Assembly: GCF_965225875.1 (NCBI RefSeq)
Contig: NZ_CBDDBS010000002.1
Location: 1,364,001 to 1,428,000, forward strand
Reading direction: 5' to 3'
Length of the DNA stretch: 64,000 nt
Source of the DNA: Haliscomenobacter sp965225875
GTDB taxonomy: Bacteria > Bacteroidota > Bacteroidia > Chitinophagales > Saprospiraceae
In this document: in pieces, positions 1 through 8,925 of the stretch
How positions within the stretch are numbered: position 1 is the first letter of the stretch
Layout of the letters: each line of letters begins with the position of its first letter
Program-made: the position numbers and the translations under genes
The notes under the pieces: generated by a model
Told to the model about the DNA's origin: nothing
Databases searched by the model: none
The model's input: the letters and a program-made list of their open reading frames with translations, nothing else

Positions 1-1
1 C

Positions 2-1402
2 TTTACCGCCAAAGCCATCGACAACAAAGGAGCTTCCAAAATCTCGAGTGCCGTCTCGGTTACCGTTAATGCTCAGCCCTTTGCTTTTTTGAGCTCTCCC
101 GCCAACAACAGTATTTTTCATGGTACCGGCAACCTGATTTTACTAGCCAGAGTAGGCGATACCGACGATGCCGTCCGCAAAGTAGCCTTTTTACAGAATG
201 GGATCAAGGTAGGCGAAGACTCGATCGCGCCTTATTCTTTGTCTTTGAGCAACTTGACTCCAGGTCCTTATTTTTTTGCCGTTCAAGCCTTTGATTCGAG
301 AGGAGGCTCAGGAGTCTCTACACCTGCAGCAGTATTGGTAAATGCAGTGCCCGTGGTTCAAATCGGAGGAGCCCGCAATGGTAATATTTACCCTCAGTTT
401 TCTACCTTGAATTTTGAGGTAAGCGCCACAGATCCCGATGGAACTGTAAAAAAGGTGGAATTCTACCTGAACAATGCCAAAGTAGCGGAGGACAGTATTG
501 CGCCTTATGAATACGAGTACAGTGCCAACACTTATGGCAATTACAGCTTTTTTGCCCGGGCAACAGATAACTTGGGGGGTATTGCTGCTTCAAGCTCCCT
601 TAGTTTTATCGTCAATGCACCACCTATTGTGAGCATTGCCAACCCTGTCACTGGTGCAAAATATACACCGGGAAGCGTTTTGACCTTGCAAGTAAATACC
701 AGTGATGTGGATGGTGTTGTAGGTCGAGTGGAGTTTTGGCAAAATGGTGAAAAATTGGGCGAAGACCTAGACTCTCCTTTCACCTTCATCGTCAATAATT
801 TAAGCTCTGGACCCTACATTTATGCAGCCAAGGCCTTTGACAATTTTGGGGCATCCAGCACCTCTTCACCGGTTGCGGTCATTGTCAATGCACCGCCCAA
901 TCTCAGCTTTCAAAACCCGACCAAGGATACCACGATTCTACAGAGTACTCCACTGACAGTCCGCTTGAATGCAAATGACCCCGATGGAGAAATCATCAGG
1001 GTGGAGCTCTACCTAAACGACATAAAAGTGGGTGAAGACGGGCAGGCTCCCTATGCCATCACCCTCAACAACCTACCCCTGGGTGTGCACAAATTGAAAG
1101 CAAAAACCTGGGATGATGTCGACGAGGTGAAAGAAAGTAAGGTGATCAACCTCACCGTAAGTACCACGACTGCAATGCGAGACATCAATTACCGCGAATT
1201 GCAGTTTTTCCCCAACCCGGTACGAGAAAAGCTTTATCTGATGGGTTTGAGCGAATCGACCCGCATCCGCATCTATGATGCTGTGGGGCGAATGGTGCAA
1301 GAAAGTAGCACGCGTAGCGAACTGAACGTGCAAAACCTTGGTACCGGCCGGTATTGGCTCATTACTCAGGATGGACAACGCGCATCCTTTGTCAAATTTT
1401 AA
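2..1402 (+). CDS. Big_7 Ig-repeat surface protein with T9SS sorting domain (5' end outside window)
   Basis: The reading frame is open to the left edge, so this is the C-terminal part of a longer secreted protein; the first in-frame start-like codon (TTG at 89) is internal. It contains about four to five Ig-like repeats of roughly 90 residues. Each has a 'DxDGxVxxVEFYxNxxKVxED..PY' core and ends in 'VNAPP', which fits the bacterial Ig domain Big_7. The last ~75 residues ('FFPNPVREKLYL...GRYWLITQDG..FVKF') match a type A T9SS C-terminal sorting domain. The protein is therefore expected to be exported, processed and anchored at the cell surface. A stacked-Ig architecture suggests adhesion or a carrier for an upstream catalytic domain that cannot be seen here. 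A strong terminator follows. Confidence 0.9.
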   Translation, partial: FTAKAIDNKGASKISSAVSVTVNAQPFAFLSSPANNSIFHGTGNLILLARVGDTDDAVRKVAFLQNGIKVGEDSIAPYSLSLSNLTPGPYFFAVQAFDSRGGSGVSTPAAVLVNAVPVVQIGGARNGNIYPQFSTLNFEVSATDPDGTVKKVEFYLNNAKVAEDSIAPYEYEYSANTYGNYSFFARATDNLGGIAASSSLSFIVNAPPIVSIANPVTGAKYTPGSVLTLQVNTSDVDGVVGRVEFWQNGEKLGEDLDSPFTFIVNNLSSGPYIYAAKAFDNFGASSTSSPVAVIVNAPPNLSFQNPTKDTTILQSTPLTVRLNANDPDGEIIRVELYLNDIKVGEDGQAPYAITLNNLPLGVHKLKAKTWDDVDEVKESKVINLTVSTTTAMRDINYRELQFFPNPVREKLYLMGLSESTRIRIYDAVGRMVQESSTRSELNVQNLGTGRYWLITQDGQRASFVKF

Positions 1403-1424
1403 GGGGCGGTAGCCAATAAAATAG

Positions 1425-1461
1425 AAAAACCTCCTGTGGCAAATGCCTACAGGAGGTTTTT
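1425..1461. terminator. Bidirectional intrinsic terminator
   Basis: The sequence is a perfect stem (AAAAACCTCCTGT paired with ACAGGAGGTTTTT) around an 11-base loop. It has a T run on one side and an A run on the other, so it can terminate transcription from both directions. It sits between the Big_7 gene on the plus strand and the small double-glycine peptide gene on the minus strand. Confidence 0.85.
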
Positions 1462-1500
1462 CCTTTGGTAAGAACAGCATTCGGACATTTGAAACACAGG

Positions 1501-1650
1501 CTATTGCGGGATAATTCCCCCACAGCCATTGTTCCAGTTCTTCCCATCCTTTTTACCGCCAGTGATCTTTTTCATATCCTCTTTCTTGACGGTTTTAAGG
1601 TCTTTTTTCAGGTCGTCCAGGTTCTTTTTTTCATCTTTTGGTTTTCCCAT
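1501..1650 (-). CDS. Double-glycine leader peptide (bacteriocin/RiPP precursor-like), 49 aa
   Basis: Reading the minus strand gives a 49-residue peptide, too short for most gene callers. The first 32 residues are rich in Lys, Asp and Glu and end in 'KKEDMKKITGG', a textbook double-glycine leader (hydrophobic Met-Ile spacing before GG). The remaining 17 residues, including 'NWNNGCGGIIPQ', would be the released core, with one Trp and one Cys. Such leaders are cut by C39-peptidase ABC exporters. Bacteroidota encode many orphan precursors of this kind, including the GG-Bacteroidales natural product precursor family. No exporter or modifying enzyme is next to it. The gene reads toward the shared terminator at 1425-1461. 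Two longer ORFs in other frames overlap it and have no recognisable features. Maturation and function are unknown. Confidence 0.6.
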   Translation of the reverse strand: MGKPKDEKKNLDDLKKDLKTVKKEDMKKITGGKKDGKNWNNGCGGIIPQ

Positions 1651-1868
1651 ATGAGTGCGTTTTATGGGATAAAAAATTGCTTAAATCGGTTCCTATTGCG
1701 AAAGTTAAGAACACTACCCCAAAGTACCAAGTAATAAACGTCAATTTGTCCTGAAGTTGTACATACAACGACAAGACGCAACCTTGTATGCAAGCTACAA
1801 ACCCTGCCAAAGCTAAGTTTTCAGGAGATTTTTGAGGCAAAAAAAATGAAAAAATTCAACTTTTGTGC

Positions 1869-2645
1869 CTACTGCACCGGTCCTTCCTGTAATCTGCGGA
1901 GTTGTTCCATAAATGCAGGTCGACGCCGACGGGAAACTTCGATCTTGATGTTGTCATCCATAATCACGAAGCCTCCTTCTCCTTTCACAAACTTGCGCAT
2001 GTAGTTCAAATTGATCACATGGCGTTTGTGAACCCTGTAAAAATTGAAGGGAGCTAACAAATCTTCGTATGATTTGATTGTGCGGGATGCAGTGATTCTT
2101 TCACTGCTGTTGAGGTAGATGTGGGTATAATTGTCTTCTGCTTCGAAGCGTACAATGTCTTTAATGTTGACAAAGTAGATGCCGTCTACAGCAGATATGC
2201 TCATTTTTGAAAAAGCATTGGGGTTGTTGTAGTAAGCGCTGAAAATTTCCAGGCGCTTATCCATTTGGTTTTTCGTCCGGATACGAATCCGGCTGACGGC
2301 TTCTTTTAGCGCGTCGGGGTCAATCGGCTTCAGAATGTAGCCAATCGAGCTGTATTCACAGGCTTTGATGGCGTACTCTTCGTAAGCTGTGACAAAGATA
2401 ATCTCAAAATCTAAATTTTCCAACTGACTGAGCATTTGAAATATCAGTCCGTCGGGAAGGCTTATGTCTAAAAAGGCAACATCGGGCTCTATTGACTCAT
2501 CTGACAACAAGACCAAAGCCTCGGAGTTGGTTCCGGCTTCCCCAATGATTTCAACCTGCTCACAGTGTTGTTTGAGCAAGTTCTTGAGATTATTCCTTCC
2601 TTTAATCTCGTCTTCAACGATTATTGCCTTAATCACGTTTGTCAC
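1869..2645 (-). CDS. LytTR-family response regulator
   Basis: This is a 258-residue two-domain regulator of the LytR/AlgR type. The receiver domain covers about residues 5-125, with acidic pocket 'VEDE', phospho-acceptor Asp60 in 'AFLDISLPDG', Thr86 and Lys106 in 'LKPID'. The LytTR DNA-binding domain covers about 150-250, with 'IVRFEAEDNYTHIYL' and 'FYRVHKRHVINLNYM'. Phosphorylation should control binding to direct-repeat operators. The start is GTG (an in-frame stop lies upstream), with a second GTG three codons later. No histidine kinase is adjacent, so it is an orphan here; in this phylum the partner is often a LytS/YpdA-like kinase elsewhere. The next gene upstream on the same strand is the DoxX protein. 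Confidence 0.92.
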   Translation of the reverse strand: MTNVIKAIIVEDEIKGRNNLKNLLKQHCEQVEIIGEAGTNSEALVLLSDESIEPDVAFLDISLPDGLIFQMLSQLENLDFEIIFVTAYEEYAIKACEYSSIGYILKPIDPDALKEAVSRIRIRTKNQMDKRLEIFSAYYNNPNAFSKMSISAVDGIYFVNIKDIVRFEAEDNYTHIYLNSSERITASRTIKSYEDLLAPFNFYRVHKRHVINLNYMRKFVKGEGGFVIMDDNIKIEVSRRRRPAFMEQLRRLQEGPVQ

Positions 2646-2770
2646 TTTTTTAGAAGTAAATATCCTGAATGAACGATTAAAAATAAATCGGGTACTCGTA
2701 AAGATACAAAAAAACAGAGAAAAGGGTTTTATATATAAAAAAAATAAATCCCTTGGCTTGAGACAAGCGT

Positions 2771-3256
2771 TCAGGCATTGCGTACCCGAAAAGTAGCAAA
2801 CAAGCGCCGGATGCTAATTTTGCCACTCCCATTGACCAGCACTGAAAGCAGGCCCCCGGCAATGGCGATGTTTTTCATAAATTGAATAGATTCCATTCGG
2901 CGCAACTCTGGGGCATCATTCCAAAACGAATGTACAATCAGGGTTACGGGAATCCAATAGGCCAGCAACAAAAAAGCGCCCAAACTGGCCCGATACCCAA
3001 TCAACACTAAAATACTGCCCAGTACCAAAGCCACCACTGCTCCATAAAAGAGCAGATCTTGCCGCCACAATAAGCCATAATCGGTCATCATTTCCTTGGT
3101 TGCCTTGGCATACACAATGGAATCGTAGGCTTCATAAAAAAAAATCAGCGAAATACACATTCGACCGATGAGGTCCATGATGGCTTTCATGTCGAGGATT
3201 TGGTCATTAAATTGCCTGGACAATGTACTGACTTTATTCAATTTTTCGCATGACAT
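2771..3256 (-). CDS. DoxX-family membrane protein
   Basis: This is a 161-residue integral membrane protein with about four hydrophobic segments (near residues 30-45, 70-85, 90-108 and 128-142). It has the 'LIGRMCISLIFFYEAYDSI' opening typical of DoxX/SURF4-like proteins. DoxX proteins are small inner-membrane proteins, linked in some bacteria to redox or sulfur chemistry; the role here is unknown. The homologous part begins around Met23 ('MKAIMDLIGRM', position 3190), so the true start could be there. The AGGAGGG in front of the first ATG is too close to act on it. It is transcribed away from ppdK and toward the LytTR gene. Confidence 0.82.
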   Translation of the reverse strand: MSCEKLNKVSTLSRQFNDQILDMKAIMDLIGRMCISLIFFYEAYDSIVYAKATKEMMTDYGLLWRQDLLFYGAVVALVLGSILVLIGYRASLGAFLLLAYWIPVTLIVHSFWNDAPELRRMESIQFMKNIAIAGGLLSVLVNGSGKISIRRLFATFRVRNA

Positions 3257-3333
3257 CCCTCCTTTTTTAAGATTTGTAAACAGGATAGCTTGAGCTTCGA
3301 TATCATTAATCAGACTACATCATTTGTCAAGCT

Positions 3334-6105
3334 ATGCAACAGAAGTATGTCTACGTCTTCAGCGCCTCCAGGACGGAGGGCGAAGCCTCCATGAAGAATT
3401 TACTCGGTGGAAAAGGCGCTAACCTAGCCGAAATGTGCCGTTTGGGAATTGTGGTTCCCCCCGGATTTACCATTACGACCGAAGCCTGTACCGAATACAC
3501 CAAAAAAGGCAAAGATTACGTATTGAACCTCATCAAAGCTGAGGTTGAAGCGGGAGTCACCTTGCTGGAAAGAGAGATGGGAAAAACTTTTGGTAACGAC
3601 GACGATCCGCTACTCTTATCCGTACGCTCTGGAGCACGCGCCTCCATGCCTGGCATGATGGACACCATCCTGAACCTGGGCATCAACGACCGCGCCGTGG
3701 AAGGCCTGGCTCGCAAGACCGGCAACGAACGTTTTGCCTGGGACTCCTACCGTCGCTTTGTCCAAATGTATGGCGATGTGGTCATGGGCTTAAAACCAGT
3801 CTCCAAAGAAGACCACGATCCCTTCGAAGTCATCATTGATATGCTCAAAGATGAGCGCGGCGTCACACTAGATACGGATTTGGATGCCAATGATTTGCGC
3901 GAGCTTGTTCAACGCTTCAAATCCTTGATCCGCGCGCGTTTGGGCCGCGACTTCCCAACTGATCCCTGGGAACAACTCTGGGGTGCAGTAGTCGCTGTAT
4001 TCGAAAGTTGGAACAACAACCGGGCCAGGGTTTACCGCGAATTGAACGACATTCCCGAATCCTGGGGCACAGCAGTCAACGTACAGGCCATGGTTTTTGG
4101 CAACCTGGGCGATTCCAGTGCAACCGGTGTAGCTTTCACCCGCGACGCGGGCACTGGCGAAGACCTTTTTAATGGTGAATTCCTGGTCAATGCCCAGGGA
4201 GAAGACGTCGTTGCAGGGATTCGTACCCCTCAACAAATCACCCTGGAAGGCTCACGCCGCTGGGCTCAACTGGCTTGTGTCAGCGAAGAAGAACGGCGTA
4301 AAAGCTATCCTTCTCTGGAAGAAATTATGCCCGATGTATACCATCAGTTGGTTGAAGCAGAAACCAAGCTCGAAAACCACTACAAGGACATGCAGGACGT
4401 AGAATTCACCATTCAGGAAGGAAAGCTCTGGATGTTGCAAACCCGCAATGGCAAACGCACCGGAGCCGCAATGGTCCGCATTGCCATGGAGATGCTGGAG
4501 CAAGAGATGATTGATGAAAAAACGGCCTTGCTGCGGGTAGACCCCCACCGATTGGATGAATTGTTGCACCCCATCTTTGACTCCGAGGCCATGAGCAATG
4601 CACTGGTATTGGCACGTGGCCTCCCTGCCTCACCTGGCGCTTCCACCGGGCAAATCGTCTTTTTTGCCGAAGATGCCGAAGAATGGGCCAAACATGGTCA
4701 CGCCGTGATTTTGGTGCGTCTCGAAACCTCGCCCGAAGACCTGCGGGGCATGAGTGTGGCCAAAGGGATCCTCACCGCTCGTGGTGGTATGACCTCTCAC
4801 GCCGCGGTAGTGGCCCGTGGAATGGGTAAATGTTGCGTATCTGGGGCTGGTGCCATCCACGTGGATTACAAAAACCGCACCATGACTATTGATGGGCAAA
4901 CCTGGCACCAAGGAGACTGGATTTCCCTCAATGGCTCTACTGGTGAAGTATACGATGGCCAAATCACCACCAAAAACGCAGAACTAAGTGGCGACTTTGG
5001 TACCCTGATGGCCCTGGCCGATAAATACCGCCGCATGGAGGTAAGGGCCAATGCCGATACGCCCGAGGAAGCCGTGGTCGCTCGCGAATTCGGCGCTACG
5101 GGTATTGGACTCTGCCGTACCGAGCACATGTTCTTTGAAGGAGATCGTATTCGCGCAGTCCGGGAAATGATCCTGGCCGACGATGAATTTGGTCGCCGCA
5201 AAGCCCTGGCTAAATTGTTGCCGATGCAGCGCAGTGACTTCGAAGGCATTTTCCGCGAAATGCACGACCTGCCCGTAACCATCCGTCTACTCGATCCTCC
5301 ATTGCACGAGTTTGTACCGCATGATGAAGCCAGTCAGCAAGTGATGGCGCAGGAAATGCGGGTTTCTTTGGGCAAAATCAAGATGCGGGTAGAAGAATTG
5401 GAAGAATTCAACCCAATGATGGGCCACCGGGGTTGCCGTTTAGGGATTACCTATCCCGAAATTACGGAAATGCAAACCCGCGCCATCATCGAAGCCGCAC
5501 TCAATATACAGGCCAAAGGGATTGTGGTCAAACCGGAAATTATGGTTCCATTGATTGGTACCGTACGAGAATACAATGCGCAGGCCGCAGTCATTCGCCG
5601 CACCGCGGAAATGGTTTTTGCAGAGCGTAAAGATAGGGTCCACTACCTGGTTGGCACCATGATCGAAACCCCTCGTGCGGCCCTGATCGCGGATAGCGTA
5701 GGCAGCCAGGCTGAATACTTCTCGTTCGGTACAAACGACCTTACTCAATTGACTTTGGGCTTCTCGCGTGACGACGCAGGCAAATTCCTGCCTCACTACC
5801 TAAAAAATGGTATTTACGAAAAAGACCCATTTCAGTCTATAGATCAAAAAGGAGTAGGCATGCTGGTACAAATGGCCGTACAAAAAGGTCGTTCGGTTCG
5901 GCCAGATCTGGAATTGGGTGTTTGTGGCGAACACGGCGGTGACCCGGCTTCGGTTGAGTTCTTCCACCGGAGTGGTCTGGATTATGTGAGTTGCTCTCCT
6001 TTCCGGGTGCCAATCGCACGGCTGGCGGCGACACAGGCAGCCATTAAGGATGCTCCAAAAAAGGTGGAACTGAAGCAGAAACCGGAATTGGAAGCTGTGG
6101 GGTAA
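3334..6105 (+). CDS. ppdK: Pyruvate, phosphate dikinase
   Basis: This 923-residue protein interconverts pyruvate, ATP and phosphate with PEP, AMP and pyrophosphate. All three parts are visible. The N-terminal ATP-grasp domain has 'LLGGKGANLAEM' and 'VRSGARASMPGMMDTILNLG'. The central swivelling domain has the phospho-carrier His489 in 'GGMTSHAAVVARG'. The C-terminal TIM barrel has 'GIGLCRTEHMFF', 'SFGTNDLTQ' and catalytic Cys864 in 'GVCGEHGGDP'. The length is somewhat above the usual ~880 residues. It is a cytosolic enzyme for PEP supply in gluconeogenesis or PPi-linked glycolysis. It is monocistronic: a divergent DoxX gene lies upstream and a strong terminator follows. Confidence 0.97.
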   Translation: MQQKYVYVFSASRTEGEASMKNLLGGKGANLAEMCRLGIVVPPGFTITTEACTEYTKKGKDYVLNLIKAEVEAGVTLLEREMGKTFGNDDDPLLLSVRSGARASMPGMMDTILNLGINDRAVEGLARKTGNERFAWDSYRRFVQMYGDVVMGLKPVSKEDHDPFEVIIDMLKDERGVTLDTDLDANDLRELVQRFKSLIRARLGRDFPTDPWEQLWGAVVAVFESWNNNRARVYRELNDIPESWGTAVNVQAMVFGNLGDSSATGVAFTRDAGTGEDLFNGEFLVNAQGEDVVAGIRTPQQITLEGSRRWAQLACVSEEERRKSYPSLEEIMPDVYHQLVEAETKLENHYKDMQDVEFTIQEGKLWMLQTRNGKRTGAAMVRIAMEMLEQEMIDEKTALLRVDPHRLDELLHPIFDSEAMSNALVLARGLPASPGASTGQIVFFAEDAEEWAKHGHAVILVRLETSPEDLRGMSVAKGILTARGGMTSHAAVVARGMGKCCVSGAGAIHVDYKNRTMTIDGQTWHQGDWISLNGSTGEVYDGQITTKNAELSGDFGTLMALADKYRRMEVRANADTPEEAVVAREFGATGIGLCRTEHMFFEGDRIRAVREMILADDEFGRRKALAKLLPMQRSDFEGIFREMHDLPVTIRLLDPPLHEFVPHDEASQQVMAQEMRVSLGKIKMRVEELEEFNPMMGHRGCRLGITYPEITEMQTRAIIEAALNIQAKGIVVKPEIMVPLIGTVREYNAQAAVIRRTAEMVFAERKDRVHYLVGTMIETPRAALIADSVGSQAEYFSFGTNDLTQLTLGFSRDDAGKFLPHYLKNGIYEKDPFQSIDQKGVGMLVQMAVQKGRSVRPDLELGVCGEHGGDPASVEFFHRSGLDYVSCSPFRVPIARLAATQAAIKDAPKKVELKQKPELEAVG

Positions 6106-6151
6106 ACCTGCAATGCTTAAGTCCGGATGGGCTTAGCAGTGGGGATTGACT

Positions 6152-6190
6152 GACCCACCCGAAGGTTTGGAACCTTTGGGTGGGTTTTTT
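6152..6190 (+). terminator. Intrinsic terminator of ppdK
   Basis: A long stem (ACCCACCC..AAGGTT paired with AACCTT.GGGTGGGT) is followed by TTTTTT, about 50 bases after the ppdK stop. Confidence 0.85.
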
Positions 6191-6295
6191 AGTAGATTTG
6201 AGGTGTGATTTTTCCTAGCCGCTAGTCCAAGTCTTCCAGAATAGAACAAAAGTAAAGTTGCTTGATTTCATTTTGAGTATTCTAAATAACAGATT

Positions 6296-6706
6296 ATGCT
6301 TAAAATTATGTGTTGTTTTTTTACTGTTTTACTCCTTCTGAATTGTGAACGGAGGAGTCGATGTCAATATCCTGTAAATATTGCAGTAGGCAATTTGAAA
6401 ATGGGGGCAAAATTGACACTATGGATAGATGAGATGTACAAGAAAGAGTTTATCACTCCTCACTACTTCTGGCTTTCAAAAACACGAGGAATTCTATTTA
6501 ATAATTTTTGCAATAATAAAAATTTAGTGAGCCTTAAAGTTTCTATCAATGAAATCGATACAGCATTTAGTGTTGATCCAAAAAATATTTATAAAGTCTA
6601 TTTGGGGCAAGATCCTCAAAAAAATTACAAATCATTTTTAATACAATTTATTTATAGAGAAAACTACAATGGCTATAAGCCGAATAAGATTATTTTTGAC
6701 GACTAA
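6296..6706 (+). CDS. Putative lipoprotein, unknown function, AT-rich
   Basis: This 136-residue protein has no family I recognise. The N-terminus is Lys-poor but strongly hydrophobic ('CCFFTVLLLLNC'), and the last Cys of this stretch could be a lipobox cysteine, suggesting a small lipoprotein. The rest is hydrophilic with many Asn, Lys, Tyr and Phe. The gene is clearly more AT-rich than its neighbours (runs such as AATAAAAATTTAG, and codons AAA, AAT, ATT, TTT), which suggests recent acquisition. GC-rich debris that reads like a broken gene follows directly. It faces the convergent FAD dehydrogenase gene. Confidence 0.6.
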   Translation: MLKIMCCFFTVLLLLNCERRSRCQYPVNIAVGNLKMGAKLTLWIDEMYKKEFITPHYFWLSKTRGILFNNFCNNKNLVSLKVSINEIDTAFSVDPKNIYKVYLGQDPQKNYKSFLIQFIYRENYNGYKPNKIIFDD

Positions 6707-6837
6707 CTCGCCGACGCCTTCAGCATGCGCATGATCTACCAAACCGCTGACTACCCCGAAACCTTTGACCTTTGCCCTAATCGATAACCTCGTCTATTTC
6801 TACGATGCCAATATCCCTGATCGCCTCATCCCGATTC
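6707..6837 (+). pseudogene. Possible frameshifted gene remnant
   Basis: Directly after the AT-rich gene, the composition returns to the local average. One frame reads 'LADAFSMRMIYQTADYPETF' and then meets a stop. The neighbouring frame continues 'LIDNLVYFYDANIPDRLIPI' in plausible coding style. Together they look like two pieces of one protein joined by a frameshift, with no start or end left. I cannot name the family. It could be chance open reading in GC-richer DNA. Confidence 0.25.
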
Positions 6838-8400
6838 TCACCTATTTCCCACAAACCCCTTCACTCCCTTCGCCACATTCTGCCCATCCATCGCCGCTGA
6901 AATGATCCCACCAGCATAACCTGCGCCTTCGCCGCAAGGAAACAAGCCCTGCACCCCATCGTGCATATAAGTTTCCGCGTTGCGCGGAATGCGAATTGGA
7001 GAGCTGGTACGGCTTTCGGTGCCAATCACATTGGCTTCTTCGGTGTAATAGCCCTTCATTTTGCGGCCAAAATCGGCCACCCCTTGTTTCAGCCGGCTAT
7101 AGATGGCCGCAGGGAGCAATTCGTGTAAGGGCGCGGGCACCAAGCCTGGGATGTAAGAGGAGTCCGGTAGGGTACTGGATATTTTTCCTTTGACAAAATC
7201 GGTCAAACGTTGGGTTGGCGCTTTTTGGCTGCCATCTCCAAAGTTGAACATGGCTTGTTCCACACTGCGCTGGAATTCCAGGCCAGCAAAAACGCCGTGC
7301 TGGGCAAAGGGCAACAGGTCCTCAACTTCAATGGCCACAACGGTGCCTGAATTGGCGTAGGGTGAGTCCCGGCGCGATAAGGACATGCCATTCACCACAA
7401 TTTCCCCAGGCGCGGTTGCCGCAGGCACCACCAGGCCACCTGGACACATACAAAAGGAAAATACACCACGTCCAGCCACCTGAGTCACCAGCTTGTAACT
7501 GGCTGCTGGCAAATGTTCACCCCGCTCCGGTAAGTGGTATTGGATGCGGTCGATGAGCTGTTGGGAATGTTCGATGCGAACGCCCAAGGCAAAAGGTTTA
7601 GCCTCGATGGCAATTTGATGGCGATGGAGGAGGTAATAAATGTCGCGGGCAGAGTGGCCGGTGGCCAAAATAACCGCCTCGCCCCGGTGTTCCTGGTTTT
7701 CATTGACCACTACCCCCAGCATCCGCCCCTGGTGCAGGATAAAATCGGTAACGTAGCTGTCGAAATGGACTTCTCCGCCATAATGTTCAATGGTAGCCCG
7801 GATGTTCGCCACAATGTTGGGTAGTTTATTGGAACCAATGTGCGGGTGGGCATCGATCAGGATTTCAGAAGAAGCCCCGTGTTCAACCAGCAATTGCATG
7901 GCCTTATCGATGGTGCCGCGTTTGTGGGAACGGGTGTAGAGTTTACCGTCGGAGTAAGTTCCAGCGCCTCCCTCCCCAAAACAATAATTGGAGTGGGGAT
8001 TGACCTGCCCAAATTGCTGGATGGCCCTTAAATCCCGGCGGCGGGTCTGCACATCGGTACCCCGGTCCAACACGATCGGTTTCAACCCTTGTTCAATCAA
8101 TTCCATCGCCGCAAAATATCCCGCAGGGCCTGCCCCTACGATGAGCACAGAGGGACGATCGGCGACCGATTTGAGTTGGGATAAAATGGCGGGTTCAGCC
8201 TGGTAGGATTCGCCAACATATACAGCCACCCGCAGCAAAAAAATGGGCTGGCTGCTCCGGGCATCCACCGAGCGGCGCAGTACCCTTAAGTCCTGGATTT
8301 GATCTTCCCGCAATTGTAATTTACTGGCTGCTTTACGCCGGATGGCGGTTTCGTCTTTGGCTTCGGCGGGCAGCAGTTTTATGTCGATTTCGTGTAACAT
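6838..8400 (-). CDS. FAD-dependent dehydrogenase (COG2509-like)
   Basis: This 520-residue flavoprotein has a ~85-residue N-terminal alpha/beta extension followed by an FAD Rossmann motif 'VLIVGAGPAGYFAAMEL' (about residues 85-101). The signature 'YCFGEGGAGTYSDGKLYTR' (about 140-158), the second nucleotide motif 'AVILATGHSARDIYYLL' and the C-terminal 'GLFPCGEGAGYAGGIISAA' match the NAD(P)/FAD-dependent oxidoreductase family typified by COG2509. Members are cytosolic and their substrates are mostly unknown. The gene is monocistronic. A repeat-derived palindrome lies directly upstream, between it and the kdsA pair. Confidence 0.88.
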   Translation of the reverse strand: MLHEIDIKLLPAEAKDETAIRRKAASKLQLREDQIQDLRVLRRSVDARSSQPIFLLRVAVYVGESYQAEPAILSQLKSVADRPSVLIVGAGPAGYFAAMELIEQGLKPIVLDRGTDVQTRRRDLRAIQQFGQVNPHSNYCFGEGGAGTYSDGKLYTRSHKRGTIDKAMQLLVEHGASSEILIDAHPHIGSNKLPNIVANIRATIEHYGGEVHFDSYVTDFILHQGRMLGVVVNENQEHRGEAVILATGHSARDIYYLLHRHQIAIEAKPFALGVRIEHSQQLIDRIQYHLPERGEHLPAASYKLVTQVAGRGVFSFCMCPGGLVVPAATAPGEIVVNGMSLSRRDSPYANSGTVVAIEVEDLLPFAQHGVFAGLEFQRSVEQAMFNFGDGSQKAPTQRLTDFVKGKISSTLPDSSYIPGLVPAPLHELLPAAIYSRLKQGVADFGRKMKGYYTEEANVIGTESRTSSPIRIPRNAETYMHDGVQGLFPCGEGAGYAGGIISAAMDGQNVAKGVKGFVGNR

Positions 8401-8424
8401 GTGATGGTGGTTGGGGCAACCGTC

Positions 8425-8494
8425 GGGGCAACCCTGCGTGGTTGCCCTATTCGGGCTACGATATCCTTAAAGGGCAACCACGTAGGGTTGCCCC
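8425..8494. repeat. Palindromic interspersed repeat (GGGGCAACCC type)
   Basis: Two near-perfect 24-base arms (8425-8448 and 8471-8494; GGGGCAACCCTGCGTGGTTG on one side) flank a 22-base spacer. A partial copy of the same sequence (AGGGTTGCCCCTACA) lies at 31853-31867. The right end runs into the stop codon of the following minus-strand gene. Confidence 0.8.
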
Positions 8495-8919
8495 TACGGT
8501 GTTTTTTTTCGGATCCATTCCCCTTTTTGGCCCTCAACAAAATCTTCGGGCACAAATATATTGACACTAATGTCTTCGGGTATATCGCCACTGGTGAGGG
8601 TGTTTAAAATGCCCCGGTTGCGCAAGTCAAATTTGACGTGCAAACGATCTACCGATTTTACGGGGTCCAAACGGTATCGCCCTTGTTCGATCAAACCCTT
8701 TAGGATACTATCGGTGCTGTTTTCTTTGTGTACCACAAAAATTTCCAACATGATCGAATTGCTGGGCCAGGTTTGCACTTTGAGCGAATCATAAAATTCA
8801 AAAGTGATGGTTTGGATGCTATCCGAAACTTCGATCACTTCGTGAATGGTGCGCTTGATCTGGGCATGGATCAGCAGCGGCAACGCAAAAAGACAACAGG
8901 CTAGCAGCAATTTTTTCAT
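8494..8919 (-). CDS. Secreted protein of unknown function
   Basis: This is a 141-residue protein with a clear signal peptide (Lys-Lys then 'LLLACCLFALPLLIHAQ'), so it is periplasmic or secreted. The mature part is a beta-rich 'TIHEVIEVSDSIQTITFEFY' type sequence, with 'LDPVKSVDRLHVKFDLRNRG' further on. I do not recognise the family; it vaguely resembles small proteins probing an auto-transporter or lipid-binding fold. The start lies 6 bases after the kdsA stop, so the two form an operon. The TAG stop codon is inside the adjoining interspersed repeat (GTAGGGGCAACC), suggesting that the repeat replaced the original 3' end. Confidence 0.75.
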   Translation of the reverse strand: MKKLLLACCLFALPLLIHAQIKRTIHEVIEVSDSIQTITFEFYDSLKVQTWPSNSIMLEIFVVHKENSTDSILKGLIEQGRYRLDPVKSVDRLHVKFDLRNRGILNTLTSGDIPEDISVNIFVPEDFVEGQKGEWIRKKTP

Positions 8920-8925
8920 AAGTTC

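Noticed and set aside
1465..1840. Two longer ORFs overlapping the double-glycine peptide (plus 1465-1734, minus 1631-1840)
   Set aside because: Neither shows a signal peptide, domain or promoter, while the 49-residue frame has a textbook leader.
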